DNA of 64,000 bases, from positions 1 through 64,000 of the forward strand of contig NZ_QUHC01000006.1 in the NCBI RefSeq assembly GCF_003479425.1, read 5' to 3'. Positions within the stretch are counted from its first letter, which is position 1, and every line of letters begins with the position of its first letter. The DNA comes from Odoribacter sp. AF15-53 (lineage in GTDB: Bacteria; Bacteroidota; Bacteroidia; Bacteroidales; Marinifilaceae). This document shows, one piece after another, positions 55,865 through 63,485 of this stretch. A program made the translations under genes and the position numbers. The notes below the pieces were generated by a model. That model was not told the origin of the DNA. It was given only the letters and a program-made list of their open reading frames with translations, and made no database searches.

Positions 55865-56443
55865 TTACTGCTCCGAAAACAGATGCAACTCGATTTGCTC
55901 GATCAGGATATGAATCACCTTGATATGGATCTCCTGTATCCGGTCCGAATACCCGTTCCAAGGTACACAAATGTTCACATCACACCTGTTTTTCATTTTA
56001 CCACCATCCTTACCGGTCAATCCGATCACCAGCATTCCTTTCCGATGTGCAGCCTCCACGGCATTAACGATATTCTCCGAGTTACCGGAAGTACTGATTG
56101 CCAGCAACACGTCACCCGCTTTCCCGTGAGCTTCCACGTAACGAGAGAACACGTACTCAAAACCAAAATCGTTCGCCACGCATGTCAAATGTGTCGGATC
56201 GGAAATTGCCATAGCCGGCAAAGCGGGACGATCCCCCCTGAAACGTCCGGTAAGTTCTTCTGCGAAATGCATGGCGTCACTCATCGACCCCCCGTTTCCG
56301 CAACTGATCACCTTACCCCCGTTCTTCAAAACCCGGGATAATATCTCTGCCGCTAATCCGACTTGTTTTAACTTCTCCTCATCCGCCACGAAATCAGCTA
56401 ATACTTGCTGCGCCTCTAAAAAACTTTTCTTGATACTATCCAT
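55865..56443 (-). CDS. gmhA: Sedoheptulose 7-phosphate isomerase
   Basis: A SIS-domain enzyme of 192 residues that makes D-glycero-D-manno-heptose 7-phosphate for the LPS core. Marks are [23 protein letters not shown] (about 46-68), [48 protein letters not shown] (about 79-126) and [19 protein letters not shown] (about 167-185) with the metal/active His. The length equals E. coli GmhA. Confidence 0.93.
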   Translation of the reverse strand: MDSIKKSFLEAQQVLADFVADEEKLKQVGLAAEILSRVLKNGGKVISCGNGGSMSDAMHFAEELTGRFRGDRPALPAMAISDPTHLTCVANDFGFEYVFSRYVEAHGKAGDVLLAISTSGNSENIVNAVEAAHRKGMLVIGLTGKDGGKMKNRCDVNICVPWNGYSDRIQEIHIKVIHILIEQIELHLFSEQ

Positions 56444-56468
56444 TCTTCTAAGGGTTTTATTTTTTACT

Positions 56469-57413
56469 CTATTTCTTCCATTCCACGATTTTTCCCCTCT
56501 CCTTCTTCAACATTCTCGGAGGAACAACACGTTTTATATCTTCACAAAGCAAGTCTATCAATCTTTGCTTCGCGTAATGACGGGAATATATTACGCTGAC
56601 CTCTCTCAAAGGAGTGTAGGTCGTGAACGAGCGTACCTGCTTTTTCTTTTCCTCGGTCATATCCTGCGTTGCCAACTCCGGGATCAACGTGAAACCTCCT
56701 TCGCGATCCACGATCTTCATCAACGTCTCCAGTGAATTACTTTCAAACTCGAAAGGCAGATTCTTGTGCTGCGTTTCATGCATATCACACAGGTTCACCA
56801 CTTGATCGCGGAAACAGTGCCCGTCACCCAGCATCCATATCTCGGGCGTGGCAATATCTTGTATTTCTACGTCTTTTTTCTTCAAAAGTTCATGATCGGG
56901 GTGAGCATAGACAAGCATTTCCTCGTAAAAGACCGGGCGTTCCACGATCTTCTCGTCATGGAATGGAGTCACGAAAATCCCCACGTCCAACATATCCTTT
57001 TTCAACCGCTTGATAATCTCTTCCGAAACCAACTCCTCCACTTCCACCTGCACACCGGGGTAACGACGAATATAATCCCCGATAAATATAGGCAATAAAT
57101 AAGGAGCTAGCGTGGGAATAATTCCTATTTTCAAGGTCCCTGCCACCTCCTGTTTCTCCTCGTTTATGATCTCCTTTATCCTTTGAGTCGAGGCCAGTAC
57201 TGTCCTGGCCTGCTCTATCAACTTGTAACCGATATCGGTAGGAACTACCGGTTGCCGACTCCGATCAAAAATGATTACACCCAGATCGTCTTCCAGCTTT
57301 TTAATTTGCATACTCAATGTCGGTTGTGTCACGAAACACTTGTCGGCGGCAGTTGCAAAATGCCGGTACTCATCAACAGCAACGATATACTCTAATTGTG
57401 TCAGTGTAATCAT
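56469..57413 (-). CDS. oxyR: LysR-family peroxide sensor OxyR
   Basis: A regulator of 314 residues. The N-terminal helix-turn-helix is [48 protein letters not shown] (about 4-51). The sensor domain has the redox Cys pair at 200 and 209 in [16 protein letters not shown], at the spacing of E. coli Cys199 and Cys208. So it should turn on peroxide-defence genes when the pair is oxidised. No catalase or dps gene is next to it in this window. Confidence 0.93.
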   Translation of the reverse strand: MITLTQLEYIVAVDEYRHFATAADKCFVTQPTLSMQIKKLEDDLGVIIFDRSRQPVVPTDIGYKLIEQARTVLASTQRIKEIINEEKQEVAGTLKIGIIPTLAPYLLPIFIGDYIRRYPGVQVEVEELVSEEIIKRLKKDMLDVGIFVTPFHDEKIVERPVFYEEMLVYAHPDHELLKKKDVEIQDIATPEIWMLGDGHCFRDQVVNLCDMHETQHKNLPFEFESNSLETLMKIVDREGGFTLIPELATQDMTEEKKKQVRSFTTYTPLREVSVIYSRHYAKQRLIDLLCEDIKRVVPPRMLKKERGKIVEWKK

Positions 57414-57428
57414 ATATTATTATTTCTC

Positions 57429-58580
57429 CTAATCAAAAAAATCTTTCATCTTGGAGAAAATACTCTTCTTATCGCCACTACCCGGTTTAAAACCTTCCGC
57501 CTCCTTCATTTTCTCTACAAGTTTCTTCTCGTCCTTTGACAAATTCTTGGGAATCCAAACGTTTACCTTGGCCAATAAATCACCTTTTCCGTACCCGTTC
57601 ACGTCAGGTAATCCCTTACCCCGCAAGCGTAATATCTTACCCGGTTGAGTTCCCGCTTCTATCTTCACTTTCACCTTCCCTTCAATTGTCGGAATCTCAA
57701 CAGTCTCCCCCAACACTGCTTCCGGGTATCCGATAAACACGTTATATAATAGATCATTACCATCTCTCACCAGTTCGGGATGCTCCTCTTCTTCGATCAA
57801 CACGATCAAATCACCGTTTACACCTCCGCGACGAGCCGCATTTCCCTTACCACTCAGAGACAGTTGCATTCCTTCTCCCACTCCCGCCGGAATATTGATT
57901 GTAATCACTTCTTCCGACATCAACACGCCCTCTCCATTACAGAAAGTACATTTCTCGTTTATAATCTTTCCTTCTCCCTCGCAAGTCGGACAAGTAGAAG
58001 TCGTTTGCATGGCTCCAAGAATCGTGTTCTGTACCCGTGTTACTTGCCCGGAACCCTTACAAGTGGAACAAGTAGAATAAGACTTCCCGTCTTTTGCTCC
58101 CGTCCCGTTACAATGTTGACAGGCCACATACTTCTTTACCTTAATCTTCTTTTCTACTCCGGTTGCGATCTCCGCAAGATTCAATTTCACTTTAACTCTC
58201 AGGTTAGTCCCCCGATTCACCCGACGGGCACTACGACCTCCGCCACCAAAGCCCCCGAAGCCGCTAAAACCCCCGAAACTTCCAAATATATCTCCGAATT
58301 GAGAGAATATATCATCCATACTCATGCCACCACCGAAACCGCCTTGTCCGGCACCGCCCATTCCTGCATGTCCGAACTGATCATAACGACGTCTTTTATC
58401 GTCATTACTCAACACGTCATACGCTTCGGCGGCCTCCTTGAATTTCTCTTCCGCTTCCTTATCCCCCGGGTTCTTATCCGGGTGGTACTTTAAAGCCAGC
58501 TTCCGGTATGCCTTTTTGATCTCGGTTGCATCCGCATTCTTGGATACCCCCAATACCTCATAATAATCTCTCTTTTCCAT
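57429..58580 (-). CDS. dnaJ: Chaperone DnaJ
   Basis: A co-chaperone of 383 residues that stimulates DnaK. The J-domain (about 1-70) has HPDKNPGD. A Gly/Phe-rich linker (about 72-125) follows, then four zinc-binding repeats: [24 protein letters not shown] and CTFCNGEG, and the substrate-binding C-domain ([25 protein letters not shown]). All parts are intact. It is 19 bases after grpE in one operon. Confidence 0.97.
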   Translation of the reverse strand: MEKRDYYEVLGVSKNADATEIKKAYRKLALKYHPDKNPGDKEAEEKFKEAAEAYDVLSNDDKRRRYDQFGHAGMGGAGQGGFGGGMSMDDIFSQFGDIFGSFGGFSGFGGFGGGGRSARRVNRGTNLRVKVKLNLAEIATGVEKKIKVKKYVACQHCNGTGAKDGKSYSTCSTCKGSGQVTRVQNTILGAMQTTSTCPTCEGEGKIINEKCTFCNGEGVLMSEEVITINIPAGVGEGMQLSLSGKGNAARRGGVNGDLIVLIEEEEHPELVRDGNDLLYNVFIGYPEAVLGETVEIPTIEGKVKVKIEAGTQPGKILRLRGKGLPDVNGYGKGDLLAKVNVWIPKNLSKDEKKLVEKMKEAEGFKPGSGDKKSIFSKMKDFFD

Positions 58581-58599
58581 TTACCACGCTATCTATATA

Positions 58600-59193
58600 T
58601 TATTCACCAACGACCACTTTCGCAAAACGCATCACCCTATCGTTCAAGTAATATCCTTTTTCTATACAATCCAACACTTTTCCCTTCAACTCCGGACTTG
58701 GAGCCGGAATTGTCGTTACAGCCTCATGAATATCCGTGTCAAAATCAGCATTCTCCGTTTCGATTTCTTTCACCCCGTTCTGCGTCAGGAATGTCTTGAA
58801 ATTAGCATAAATTAAATCCACCCCTTCTTTCAGAGCAACAACATCCTTGGCCGTACTCATACTCTTCAACGCCCTTTCGAAATTATCCACCACGGGCAGG
58901 ATATTTTGCAACAACTGCTCTCCCGCACTCTTGGTCAACTCCATCTTTTCCTTCAAAGTACGTTTCCGATAATTATCGAACTCAGCCGAGAGACGCAGAT
59001 ATTTATCATTCATCTCTATCAACTTTTGTCCCAACTCTTCCAGTTGTTTATCCTCCTTCTTGCAAGATTTATCCTCTTTCTTCTTGTGAGATTCCTCGTG
59101 ATGTTTTTCTGAATTCACTCCTCCATTTTCCACGTCATTCGTCTGTGACTCTTCAACCTCGTTTTCCTGAGCCGATCTCTTCTCTTCTGCCAT
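58600..59193 (-). CDS. grpE: Nucleotide exchange factor GrpE
   Basis: A co-chaperone of 197 residues that releases ADP from DnaK. A charged, disordered N-terminus (about 1-55, many Glu and Lys) leads into a long helix (LEELGQKLIEMNDKYLRLSAEFDNYRKRTLKEKMEL) and the four-helix/beta-wing domain with ILPVVDNFERAL (about 95-106) and DTDIHEAVTTIPAPSPELKGKVLDCIEKGYYLNDRVMRFAKVVVG at the end. The dnaJ gene follows. Confidence 0.95.
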   Translation of the reverse strand: MAEEKRSAQENEVEESQTNDVENGGVNSEKHHEESHKKKEDKSCKKEDKQLEELGQKLIEMNDKYLRLSAEFDNYRKRTLKEKMELTKSAGEQLLQNILPVVDNFERALKSMSTAKDVVALKEGVDLIYANFKTFLTQNGVKEIETENADFDTDIHEAVTTIPAPSPELKGKVLDCIEKGYYLNDRVMRFAKVVVGE

Positions 59194-59252
59194 ATCGTAT
59201 ATATTTTTTTATGAATAAACATTATAACTCGTCTTTTGCCAAGCAAAATCCC

Positions 59253-59314
59253 TGCCAATCAAGCAATATGCCACATTGACAAACCTCGTCAATGCCAACA
59301 TGTCACGATTGGCA
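59253..59314 (-). promoter_or_regulatory. Nested palindrome in the grpE leader
   Basis: Outer arms TGCCAATC (59253-59260) and GATTGGCA (59307-59314) enclose inner arms ATTGAC (59275-59280) and GTCAAT (59288-59293), with TGGCA-like sequences between. It begins within a few bases of the transcription start expected from the -7 box at 59319-59326 and lies about 60 bases before the grpE ATG. It could be a repressor operator or an RNA fold. It is not a CIRCE element. Confidence 0.55.
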
Positions 59315-59318
59315 GCAA

Positions 59319-59326
59319 CAAAGATA
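59319..59326 (-). promoter_or_regulatory. -7 box of the grpE-dnaJ operon
   Basis: The minus strand reads TATCTTTG, a perfect -7 box. At 19 bases upstream is TCG rather than TTG. The predicted leader is about 120 bases and holds the nested palindrome. Confidence 0.55.
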
Positions 59327-59437
59327 TAACAATTACGTGATTTAACGATTTACGTTTCAGAGATTTTAAAATGAACCACACATAAAATCATCCATCTATA
59401 TTCACCTTATCTGAAATCATAAATCTAAAATCCCAGA

Positions 59438-60133
59438 TTAAAGCATCCCGCTATCCGCAAAACTATAATAACGATCCGGACAAACGATAATGTGATCTAG
59501 CAATACAATATCCAGCACTTTTCCCGCCTCTCGCACCTTTTTAGTCAAAACGATATCCTGAGCACTTGGGCGATCATTACCGCTAGGATGATTATGAGCT
59601 ATCACGACGGAACAGGCTTTCGACTCCAACACTTTCCGAAACACCATACGAATATCTATAATCGTACTTTCTATTCCCCCGGAAAACAAACGTTCACACG
59701 ATTTAATTCGGCAAGCACTTGACAACGTCATCACCCAAAACTCCTCGTGATCCAGATCCCCGATCAAAGGTTGCAGATAATCATACAAATCCCGACTCGT
59801 CGTCAACATGGGTTCCTCTCTTACTGTTGACAACGCCCGCCTACGCCCAAGCTCCATAGCCGCAATAATGGATGCTGCTTTTGCCATCCCCACGCCTTTG
59901 TAACGACTCATAAAATCCGAGACGGAAAGACGGGCCAGCAAGTTCAAATCATTGTTTGAATCCGCTAGAATCCGCCGGGCCAAATCCAAGGCAGACTCCC
60001 CTCCACTTCCCGAACGTAATAAAATTGCAAGCAACTCATTCACCGAAAGCGAAGCGACACCTTTCAACAACATCTTTTCACGAGGTTTATCATCCTCTGC
60101 CCACGAAGAAATAGGAATATAATTATCAGCCAT
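59438..60133 (-). CDS. radC: RadC/JAMM-domain DNA repair-associated protein
   Basis: A protein of 231 residues. The N-terminal helix-hairpin-helix part (about 25-85) has LLAILLRSGSGGESALDLARRIL and YKGVGMAKAASIIAAMELGRR. The C-terminal JAB1/MPN-like domain has the metal motif IAHNHPSGNDRPSAQD (about 179-194). The true role of RadC is uncertain, although the name is conventional. It reads alone after a gap of about 150 bases from rpsT. Confidence 0.92.
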   Translation of the reverse strand: MADNYIPISSWAEDDKPREKMLLKGVASLSVNELLAILLRSGSGGESALDLARRILADSNNDLNLLARLSVSDFMSRYKGVGMAKAASIIAAMELGRRRALSTVREEPMLTTSRDLYDYLQPLIGDLDHEEFWVMTLSSACRIKSCERLFSGGIESTIIDIRMVFRKVLESKACSVVIAHNHPSGNDRPSAQDIVLTKKVREAGKVLDIVLLDHIIVCPDRYYSFADSGML

Positions 60134-60176
60134 AATTGCATCTTTATAGCTGGCAATTTAAATATTTTTCAACAAT

Positions 60177-60206
60177 AAAAAAAATCTCGAGAAGTAAATT
60201 CTCAAG
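60177..60206 (-). terminator. Terminator after rpsT
   Basis: On the minus strand a 9-bp stem with one G-T pair (TCTTGAGAA / TTCTCGAGA; 60184-60192 with 60198-60206) is followed by seven or more T. A second hairpin at 60228-60256 (AGGTAACAGGC / GCTTGTTACCT) lies between it and the rpsT stop. Confidence 0.75.
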
Positions 60207-60279
60207 ATCAACCGATACATAGAAATAAAGGTAACAGGCTTTTTTTGCTTGTTACCTCAATATCTTTAGGATAAAAAAA

Positions 60280-60531
60280 TTACAGTTTATTCACGTGCAA
60301 AGCTAAACTAGACTTCAAGTTTGCAGCTTTGTTCTTGTGGATAATATGCTTTTTAGCCAATTTATCTAACATAGCCGAAACTTTCGGCAACAAATCTACT
60401 GCAGTTTCTTTCTCAGTCATTGCGCGTAGCTTTCTAACGGCATTTCTAGCAGTCTTTGCGTAATAACGATTATGTAATCTTCTTTTTTCAGTCTGCCTTA
60501 TTCTTTTTTCTGATGATTGATGATTTGCCAT
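60280..60531 (-). CDS. rpsT: 30S ribosomal protein bS20
   Basis: A small basic protein of 83 residues of the 30S subunit. The typical start [38 protein letters not shown] and end [19 protein letters not shown] are those of bS20. It begins 28 bases after the tRNA-Glu trio on the same strand, so the tRNAs and rpsT may share a transcript. Confidence 0.97.
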   Translation of the reverse strand: MANHQSSEKRIRQTEKRRLHNRYYAKTARNAVRKLRAMTEKETAVDLLPKVSAMLDKLAKKHIIHKNKAANLKSSLALHVNKL

Positions 60532-60559
60532 CTCTACAAATTAATTTAATTCAACTTTG

Positions 60560-60631
60560 TAGTCCGTACGAGAATCGAACTCGTGTTACAAGAATGAAAA
60601 TCTTGCGTCCTAACCCCTAGACGAACGGACC
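60560..60631 (-). tRNA. tRNA-Glu (anticodon TTC), copy A
   Basis: On the minus strand GGTCCGT (acceptor) pairs with ACGGACT, the anticodon stem is CAAGA/TCTTG with loop TTTTCAT, anticodon TTC, and GTTCGATTC is in the T arm. 72 nt, no encoded CCA. Confidence 0.95.
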
Positions 60632-60653
60632 ATAAAACCCACTAAAATTTCGG

Positions 60654-60725
60654 TAGTCCGTACGAGAATCGAACTCGTGTTACAAGAATGAAAATCTTGC
60701 GTCCTAACCCCTAGACGAACGGACC
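60654..60725 (-). tRNA. tRNA-Glu (anticodon TTC), copy B
   Basis: Identical across its 72 bases, as far as read by eye, to the copy at 60560-60631. It lies 22 bases upstream of that copy on the same strand. Confidence 0.95.
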
Positions 60726-60753
60726 ATCTTAAATACAATATCTTCAGCTTTAG

Positions 60754-60825
60754 TAGTCCGTACGGGAATCGAACCCGTGTTACAAGAATGAGAATCTTGC
60801 GTCCTAGCCCCTAGACGAACGGACC
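60754..60825 (-). tRNA. tRNA-Glu (anticodon CTC)
   Basis: Same fold as the two copies downstream but with anticodon loop TTCTCAT, anticodon CTC, and a few compensated changes (ACGGG/CCCGT T stem; GGGGCTAGGAC in the D-arm region). First gene of the tRNA-Glu trio. Confidence 0.93.
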
Positions 60826-60845
60826 GTCTTTTGCTTTAGCGGTTG

Positions 60846-60875
60846 CAAATATACGGCAAATTTCATTCCCACCAA
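60846..60875 (-). promoter_or_regulatory. Promoter of the tRNA-Glu trio (and probably rpsT)
   Basis: The minus strand has TTG (60873-60875), 19 bases, then TATATTTG (60846-60853), a full consensus. The first tRNA begins 21 bases after it. The rest of the 404-base gap 60826-61229 holds only this, the rsmI -7 box and a heptamer array. Confidence 0.75.
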
Positions 60876-61155
60876 AGAAATCATTAAATATTTTTTCAAG
60901 CTCACGGTTTATTTCTCGACACCTCAGGTATACATTGCTAATAATCAGAACCTTAATATCCGAATTATCTTTAAAACACAACACAATAAAACAAATCACG
61001 GTCATACATTAACTAATTATCAATTAGAAACATCCCGATTTATTCAGACAAGACACGTACAACTCGTTCAATCACAGGCTCCCTTTTCTTTTCAAATGAC
61101 AATCCCAAAAAAACAAAATACATGACAACATCCCGAAAAATATATAGATAAATTG

Positions 61156-61163
61156 TATCTTTG
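61156..61163 (+). promoter_or_regulatory. -7 box of rsmI
   Basis: TATCTTTG at 61156-61163, followed by a leader of about 60 bases that contains the heptamer array. No TTG at the proper distance. Confidence 0.5.
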
Positions 61164-61195
61164 TTTCCTATAAAACCCATTGGAAGTTGGATTTC

Positions 61196-61223
61196 ATTTT
61201 CAATTTTCAATTTTCAATTTTCA
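61196..61223. repeat. 7-bp tandem array upstream of rsmI
   Basis: ATTTTCA is repeated four times without error, ending 6 bases before the ATG at 61230, so it fills the ribosome-binding region. Confidence 0.85.
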
Positions 61224-61229
61224 ATTATT

Positions 61230-61931
61230 ATGGCAAAATTATATCTCATCCCCACTCCGGTTGGAAATCTTGAGGACATCACGTTACGGGCGCTTCGCCT
61301 TTTAAAAGAAGTACCTTTGATTCTAGCCGAGGATACACGTACTTCGGCCAAGTTATTAAAACACTACGAAATTGGCACGCCGCTCTTATCTCATCATAAA
61401 TTCAACGAGCATCAGCAAGTCAGCCGGATAGCCGAACGAATCGCCAAGGGAGAAGATGTAGCATTAATCAGTGATGCCGGCACTCCCGGTATATCCGATC
61501 CGGGATTTCTACTCGTCCGTACCTGCATCGAACAAGGTATAGAAACAGAATGCCTTCCTGGAGCCACCGCTTTTGTCCCAGCGCTTGTGAATTCGGGATT
61601 CCCGTGCGATCGGTTTTGCTTCGAAGGCTTCTTACCTCAAAAGAAAGGTAGACAAAAGAAATTGATCGTTCTTGCCGAAGAAGAACGCACTATGATTTTC
61701 TACGAATCACCATTTCGACTCGTTAAAGCCTTGGAACAAATGTCCGAATTCTTTGGAGAAAATCGTCGGGCTTGTGTTGCTCGTGAGATCAGCAAGCTAT
61801 TTGAAGATTTCCAACGGGGAACGCTCAAGGAATTAATTACCCATTTCACGGAAGTCGGGGTTAAAGGAGAGATTGTCATCATCGTTGAAGGCAAGCCCAA
61901 GAGAGAAATCGAGGAAGAAGAAACAGAATAA
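61230..61931 (+). CDS. rsmI: 16S rRNA (cytidine-1402 2'-O)-methyltransferase
   Basis: An enzyme of 233 residues using S-adenosylmethionine. The start at 61230 gives MAKLYLIPTPVGNLEDITLRALRLLKEVPLILAEDTRTSAKLLKHYEI, the typical N-terminus. A longer in-frame start at 61161 would translate the heptamer array and was rejected. Other family blocks are LISDAGTPGISDPGFLLV (about 80-97), CLPGATAFVPALVNSGFPCDRFCFEGFLP (about 110-138), IFYESPFRLVKAL and CVAREISKLFEDFQRGTLKEL. The length is slightly shorter than E. coli RsmI, as in many Bacteroidetes. Confidence 0.95.
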   Translation: MAKLYLIPTPVGNLEDITLRALRLLKEVPLILAEDTRTSAKLLKHYEIGTPLLSHHKFNEHQQVSRIAERIAKGEDVALISDAGTPGISDPGFLLVRTCIEQGIETECLPGATAFVPALVNSGFPCDRFCFEGFLPQKKGRQKKLIVLAEEERTMIFYESPFRLVKALEQMSEFFGENRRACVAREISKLFEDFQRGTLKELITHFTEVGVKGEIVIIVEGKPKREIEEEETE

Positions 61932-61947
61932 AATGAGGTTGAATTCT

Positions 61948-62069
61948 AAGTCTCTTGCAAATATTTCTAAAAGAAAATCGTGATAAACTGTCTTTTTTAT
62001 TGCGGTTTTCTTTTTTCCCAACGCACGTCTTTTTTTCTTTTCAAAAATCTCGGTATTTGTGAGAGACTT
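61948..62069. repeat. Imperfect inverted repeat between rsmI and the IS110 element
   Basis: AAGTCTCTTGCAAATA (61948-61963) and TATTTGTGAGAGACTT (62054-62069) are complementary at 14 of 16 positions and enclose about 90 bases rich in T-runs. It may be a terminator region or the edge of an older repeat. Confidence 0.5.
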
Positions 62070-62109
62070 TCGAAAAGAAAATAATCCATCCTTCCGCCCC
62101 CGTGTTTGT

Positions 62110-63105
62110 TTATGCGCGGAGTGTCACAAATGGCGTTCTTCTTTTGATAACAGCAAAACACCTTGCAATAATTTTGGCACGAATGGCATTAATGACGGAT
62201 GCTTTATGTTTTCCTTCCCCTGTTTTCTTTTTATAATATGCTTTTAGCTGCGGATCCCAGACCATAGCTGTAATAGCAGCCCGTGTGAGATACACCTTAA
62301 CCTCTCTGTTTGCCAGTTGTGAAGTCCTTGTTTTACCCCGGATAGATGTTCCGGAAGTATGTTCAAAAGGAGCTACCCCACAATAACAGGCAAACTTTCT
62401 CGGATCGCTAAATCGTCGGAAATTATCTGTTACACACAACAGTACAATAGCATTGATCATACCAATACCTTTGATACTGGTGAGTAATTCATAGTTTTCC
62501 GCGAGTAAGACACTGGAGTTTATAATTTTCTCCATTTCCTGTTCCACGTAAGAGATTTTCTCTTTTATCATGGAGAGTTGTCCCTCTAAAAATGTTCTGC
62601 ATGCAGAGAGATTTGTCAGCACCGAGGTCTCCGTGGTAATCTCCAACAGTTTAATGGCAGATACTTTCTGCTTCACCAGATTATCTCTGATACACATCCA
62701 GGCTCTTAACTGGACCAGATTTTTATCAGGTAATTTATATAACTTCAGTTTCCGGTGACGCGACACTGCATATGAAGCGATTCTAAAAGCATCAACCCGG
62801 TCATTCTTTCCACGCTGTAAACCGATTGATTTCTTAATGGCCAGGGGGCATTCGAGGGCTAATGAAAAACCCAGTTGCTGGCTACACAAACATAAACTGG
62901 TTACATAACTACCCATATTTTCTGCACAGAACAAGGCTCTATCAAGAGTCGTTACACGAGAACTAACCCAATCAAGTAAAGAATGAATACCAGATTCACT
63001 ATTAGCAAAGCGACGGTGACATAATTCCTCCTCATCGGAAGACATTAAAGAAGCGTCAAAAGATTTTTTGCCCACATCAAGACCGACAATATAAGAATAA
63101 TTCAT
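62110..63105 (-). CDS. IS110-family transposase (DEDD recombinase)
   Basis: A recombinase of 331 residues. The RuvC-like N-domain has the four acidic residues D10 (VGLDVGKKSF), E62 (CAENMG), D102 and D105 (KNDRVDAFRIA). The C-terminal Tnp20 domain has GIGMINAIVLL (about 214-224), FACYCGVAPFEHTSGTSIRGKTR (about 238-260) with the candidate Ser nucleophile at 251, and WDPQLKAYYKKKTGEGKHKASVINAIRAKIIARCFAVIKRRTPF at the end. It appears complete and in frame, so it may be active. The ATG at 63105 is close to a flanking inverted repeat. Confidence 0.95.
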   Translation of the reverse strand: MNYSYIVGLDVGKKSFDASLMSSDEEELCHRRFANSESGIHSLLDWVSSRVTTLDRALFCAENMGSYVTSLCLCSQQLGFSLALECPLAIKKSIGLQRGKNDRVDAFRIASYAVSRHRKLKLYKLPDKNLVQLRAWMCIRDNLVKQKVSAIKLLEITTETSVLTNLSACRTFLEGQLSMIKEKISYVEQEMEKIINSSVLLAENYELLTSIKGIGMINAIVLLCVTDNFRRFSDPRKFACYCGVAPFEHTSGTSIRGKTRTSQLANREVKVYLTRAAITAMVWDPQLKAYYKKKTGEGKHKASVINAIRAKIIARCFAVIKRRTPFVTLRA

Positions 63106-63129
63106 ACTTTTGTATTTACAGTATTAAAC

Positions 63130-63272
63130 ATGAAGGAGAAGCAGCTGATACATTTAACAGGCCCTGACGCCTAAAATTCTAACTGGCTAGGTTCTCCTGA
63201 AATATAGAGTTGCAGTCTGATCCAGCCTATAGTCATTAAAGACTAGTCCGAAAATTAGTTCACCGCAACTCT
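63130..63272 (-). ncRNA. Candidate bridge RNA of the IS110 element
   Basis: On the minus strand a -7 box (63278-63285) is followed at once by two stem-loops. Stem 1 is an exact 8-bp pair AGAGTTGC (63206-63213) / GCAACTCT (63265-63272) enclosing 51 bases. Stem 2 is an exact 7-bp pair AGGAGAA (63134-63140) / TTCTCCT (63192-63198) enclosing 51 bases. IS110-family bridge RNAs, such as that of IS621, have two loops that bind target and donor DNA and come from the non-coding end before the transposase gene. Position, size (about 140 nt) and two equal loops fit; the guide sequences themselves could not be matched to the element ends. Confidence 0.6.
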
Positions 63273-63277
63273 TTTTT

Positions 63278-63285
63278 CAAAGATA
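63278..63285 (-). promoter_or_regulatory. -7 box for the candidate bridge RNA
   Basis: The minus strand reads TATCTTTG, a perfect TAnnTTTG box, placing the transcription start near the 5' base of stem 1 (63272). A second box TACTTTTG is at 63312-63319 within the flanking inverted repeat. No TTG was found at 19-21 bases from either. Confidence 0.55.
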
Positions 63286-63321
63286 TATTATTAACTTATG
63301 TTTTAATACTGCAAAAGTAAA

Positions 63322-63465
63322 TGTCTGAAAAGTCAATTTACATAGAACTACCACCCCTAGCCCCTCCTTACACGGGAGGGGAAACCAATTGGTAATCAAC
63401 TCTCCCCCTGTGTAAGGGGGAGTCGGAAGGGGTAGTGATTTTGTAGGAAAGAGACTTTTCTGACA
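63322..63465. repeat. Palindromic dispersed element, copy 4
   Basis: Outer arms TGTCTGAAAAGTC (63322-63334) and GACTTTTCTGACA (63453-63465) match at 12 of 13 positions. The core (63347-63436) starts ACTACCACCCC and ends GGGGTAGT. It is inverted relative to copies 1-3 and touches the IS110 element on its left and the aquaporin gene's 3' flank on its right. Confidence 0.85.
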
Positions 63466-63485
63466 GCCTCGTTTTATATCATACC

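Larger units (their letters stand above)
63105..63319. repeat. Inverted repeats bounding the IS110 non-coding region
   Basis: TACTTTTG (63105-63112) and CAGTATTAAACAT (63119-63131) on one side are matched in inverted order by ATGTTTTAATACTG (63298-63311) and CAAAAGTA (63312-63319) on the other. The only differences are six extra bases on the first side and one extra base on the second. The two sides flank the predicted RNA and reach the transposase start codon. Confidence 0.7.
62070..63321 (-). mobile_element. IS110-family insertion sequence (ends approximate)
   Basis: The transposase gene occupies 62110-63105 with a long non-coding part (about 215 bases) before its start and a short one after its stop. 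This layout belongs to the IS110 group; the IS1111 group has the long non-coding end after the gene. IS110 elements lack clear terminal inverted repeats, so the ends cannot be read exactly. The right limit is placed where a palindromic repeat copy starts (63322); the left limit is a guess in 62070-62109. Confidence 0.8.

Noticed and set aside
59253..59314. CIRCE/HrcA operator before grpE
   Set aside because: The arms read TGCCAATC and ATTGAC, not TTAGCACTC, and the spacer is not 9 bases for the outer arms.
60560..60825. CRISPR-like direct repeats
   Set aside because: The three 72-base repeats fold as tRNA-Glu genes; spacers of 22-28 bases are only intergenic DNA and there are no cas genes.
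61161..61229. Longer rsmI protein from 61161
   Set aside because: The added residues are mostly translated heptamer repeats (NFQFSI), while MAKLYLIPTPVGNL is the normal family start.
62059..62247. Plus-strand frame of 62 codons over the end of the transposase gene
   Set aside because: It is antisense to the conserved C-terminal transposase domain and has no independent support.
63322..63465. IS110 inserted inside a palindromic repeat copy
   Set aside because: Both outer arms of copy 4 are present on the same side of the element, so the copy is whole; at most the insertion is at its edge.
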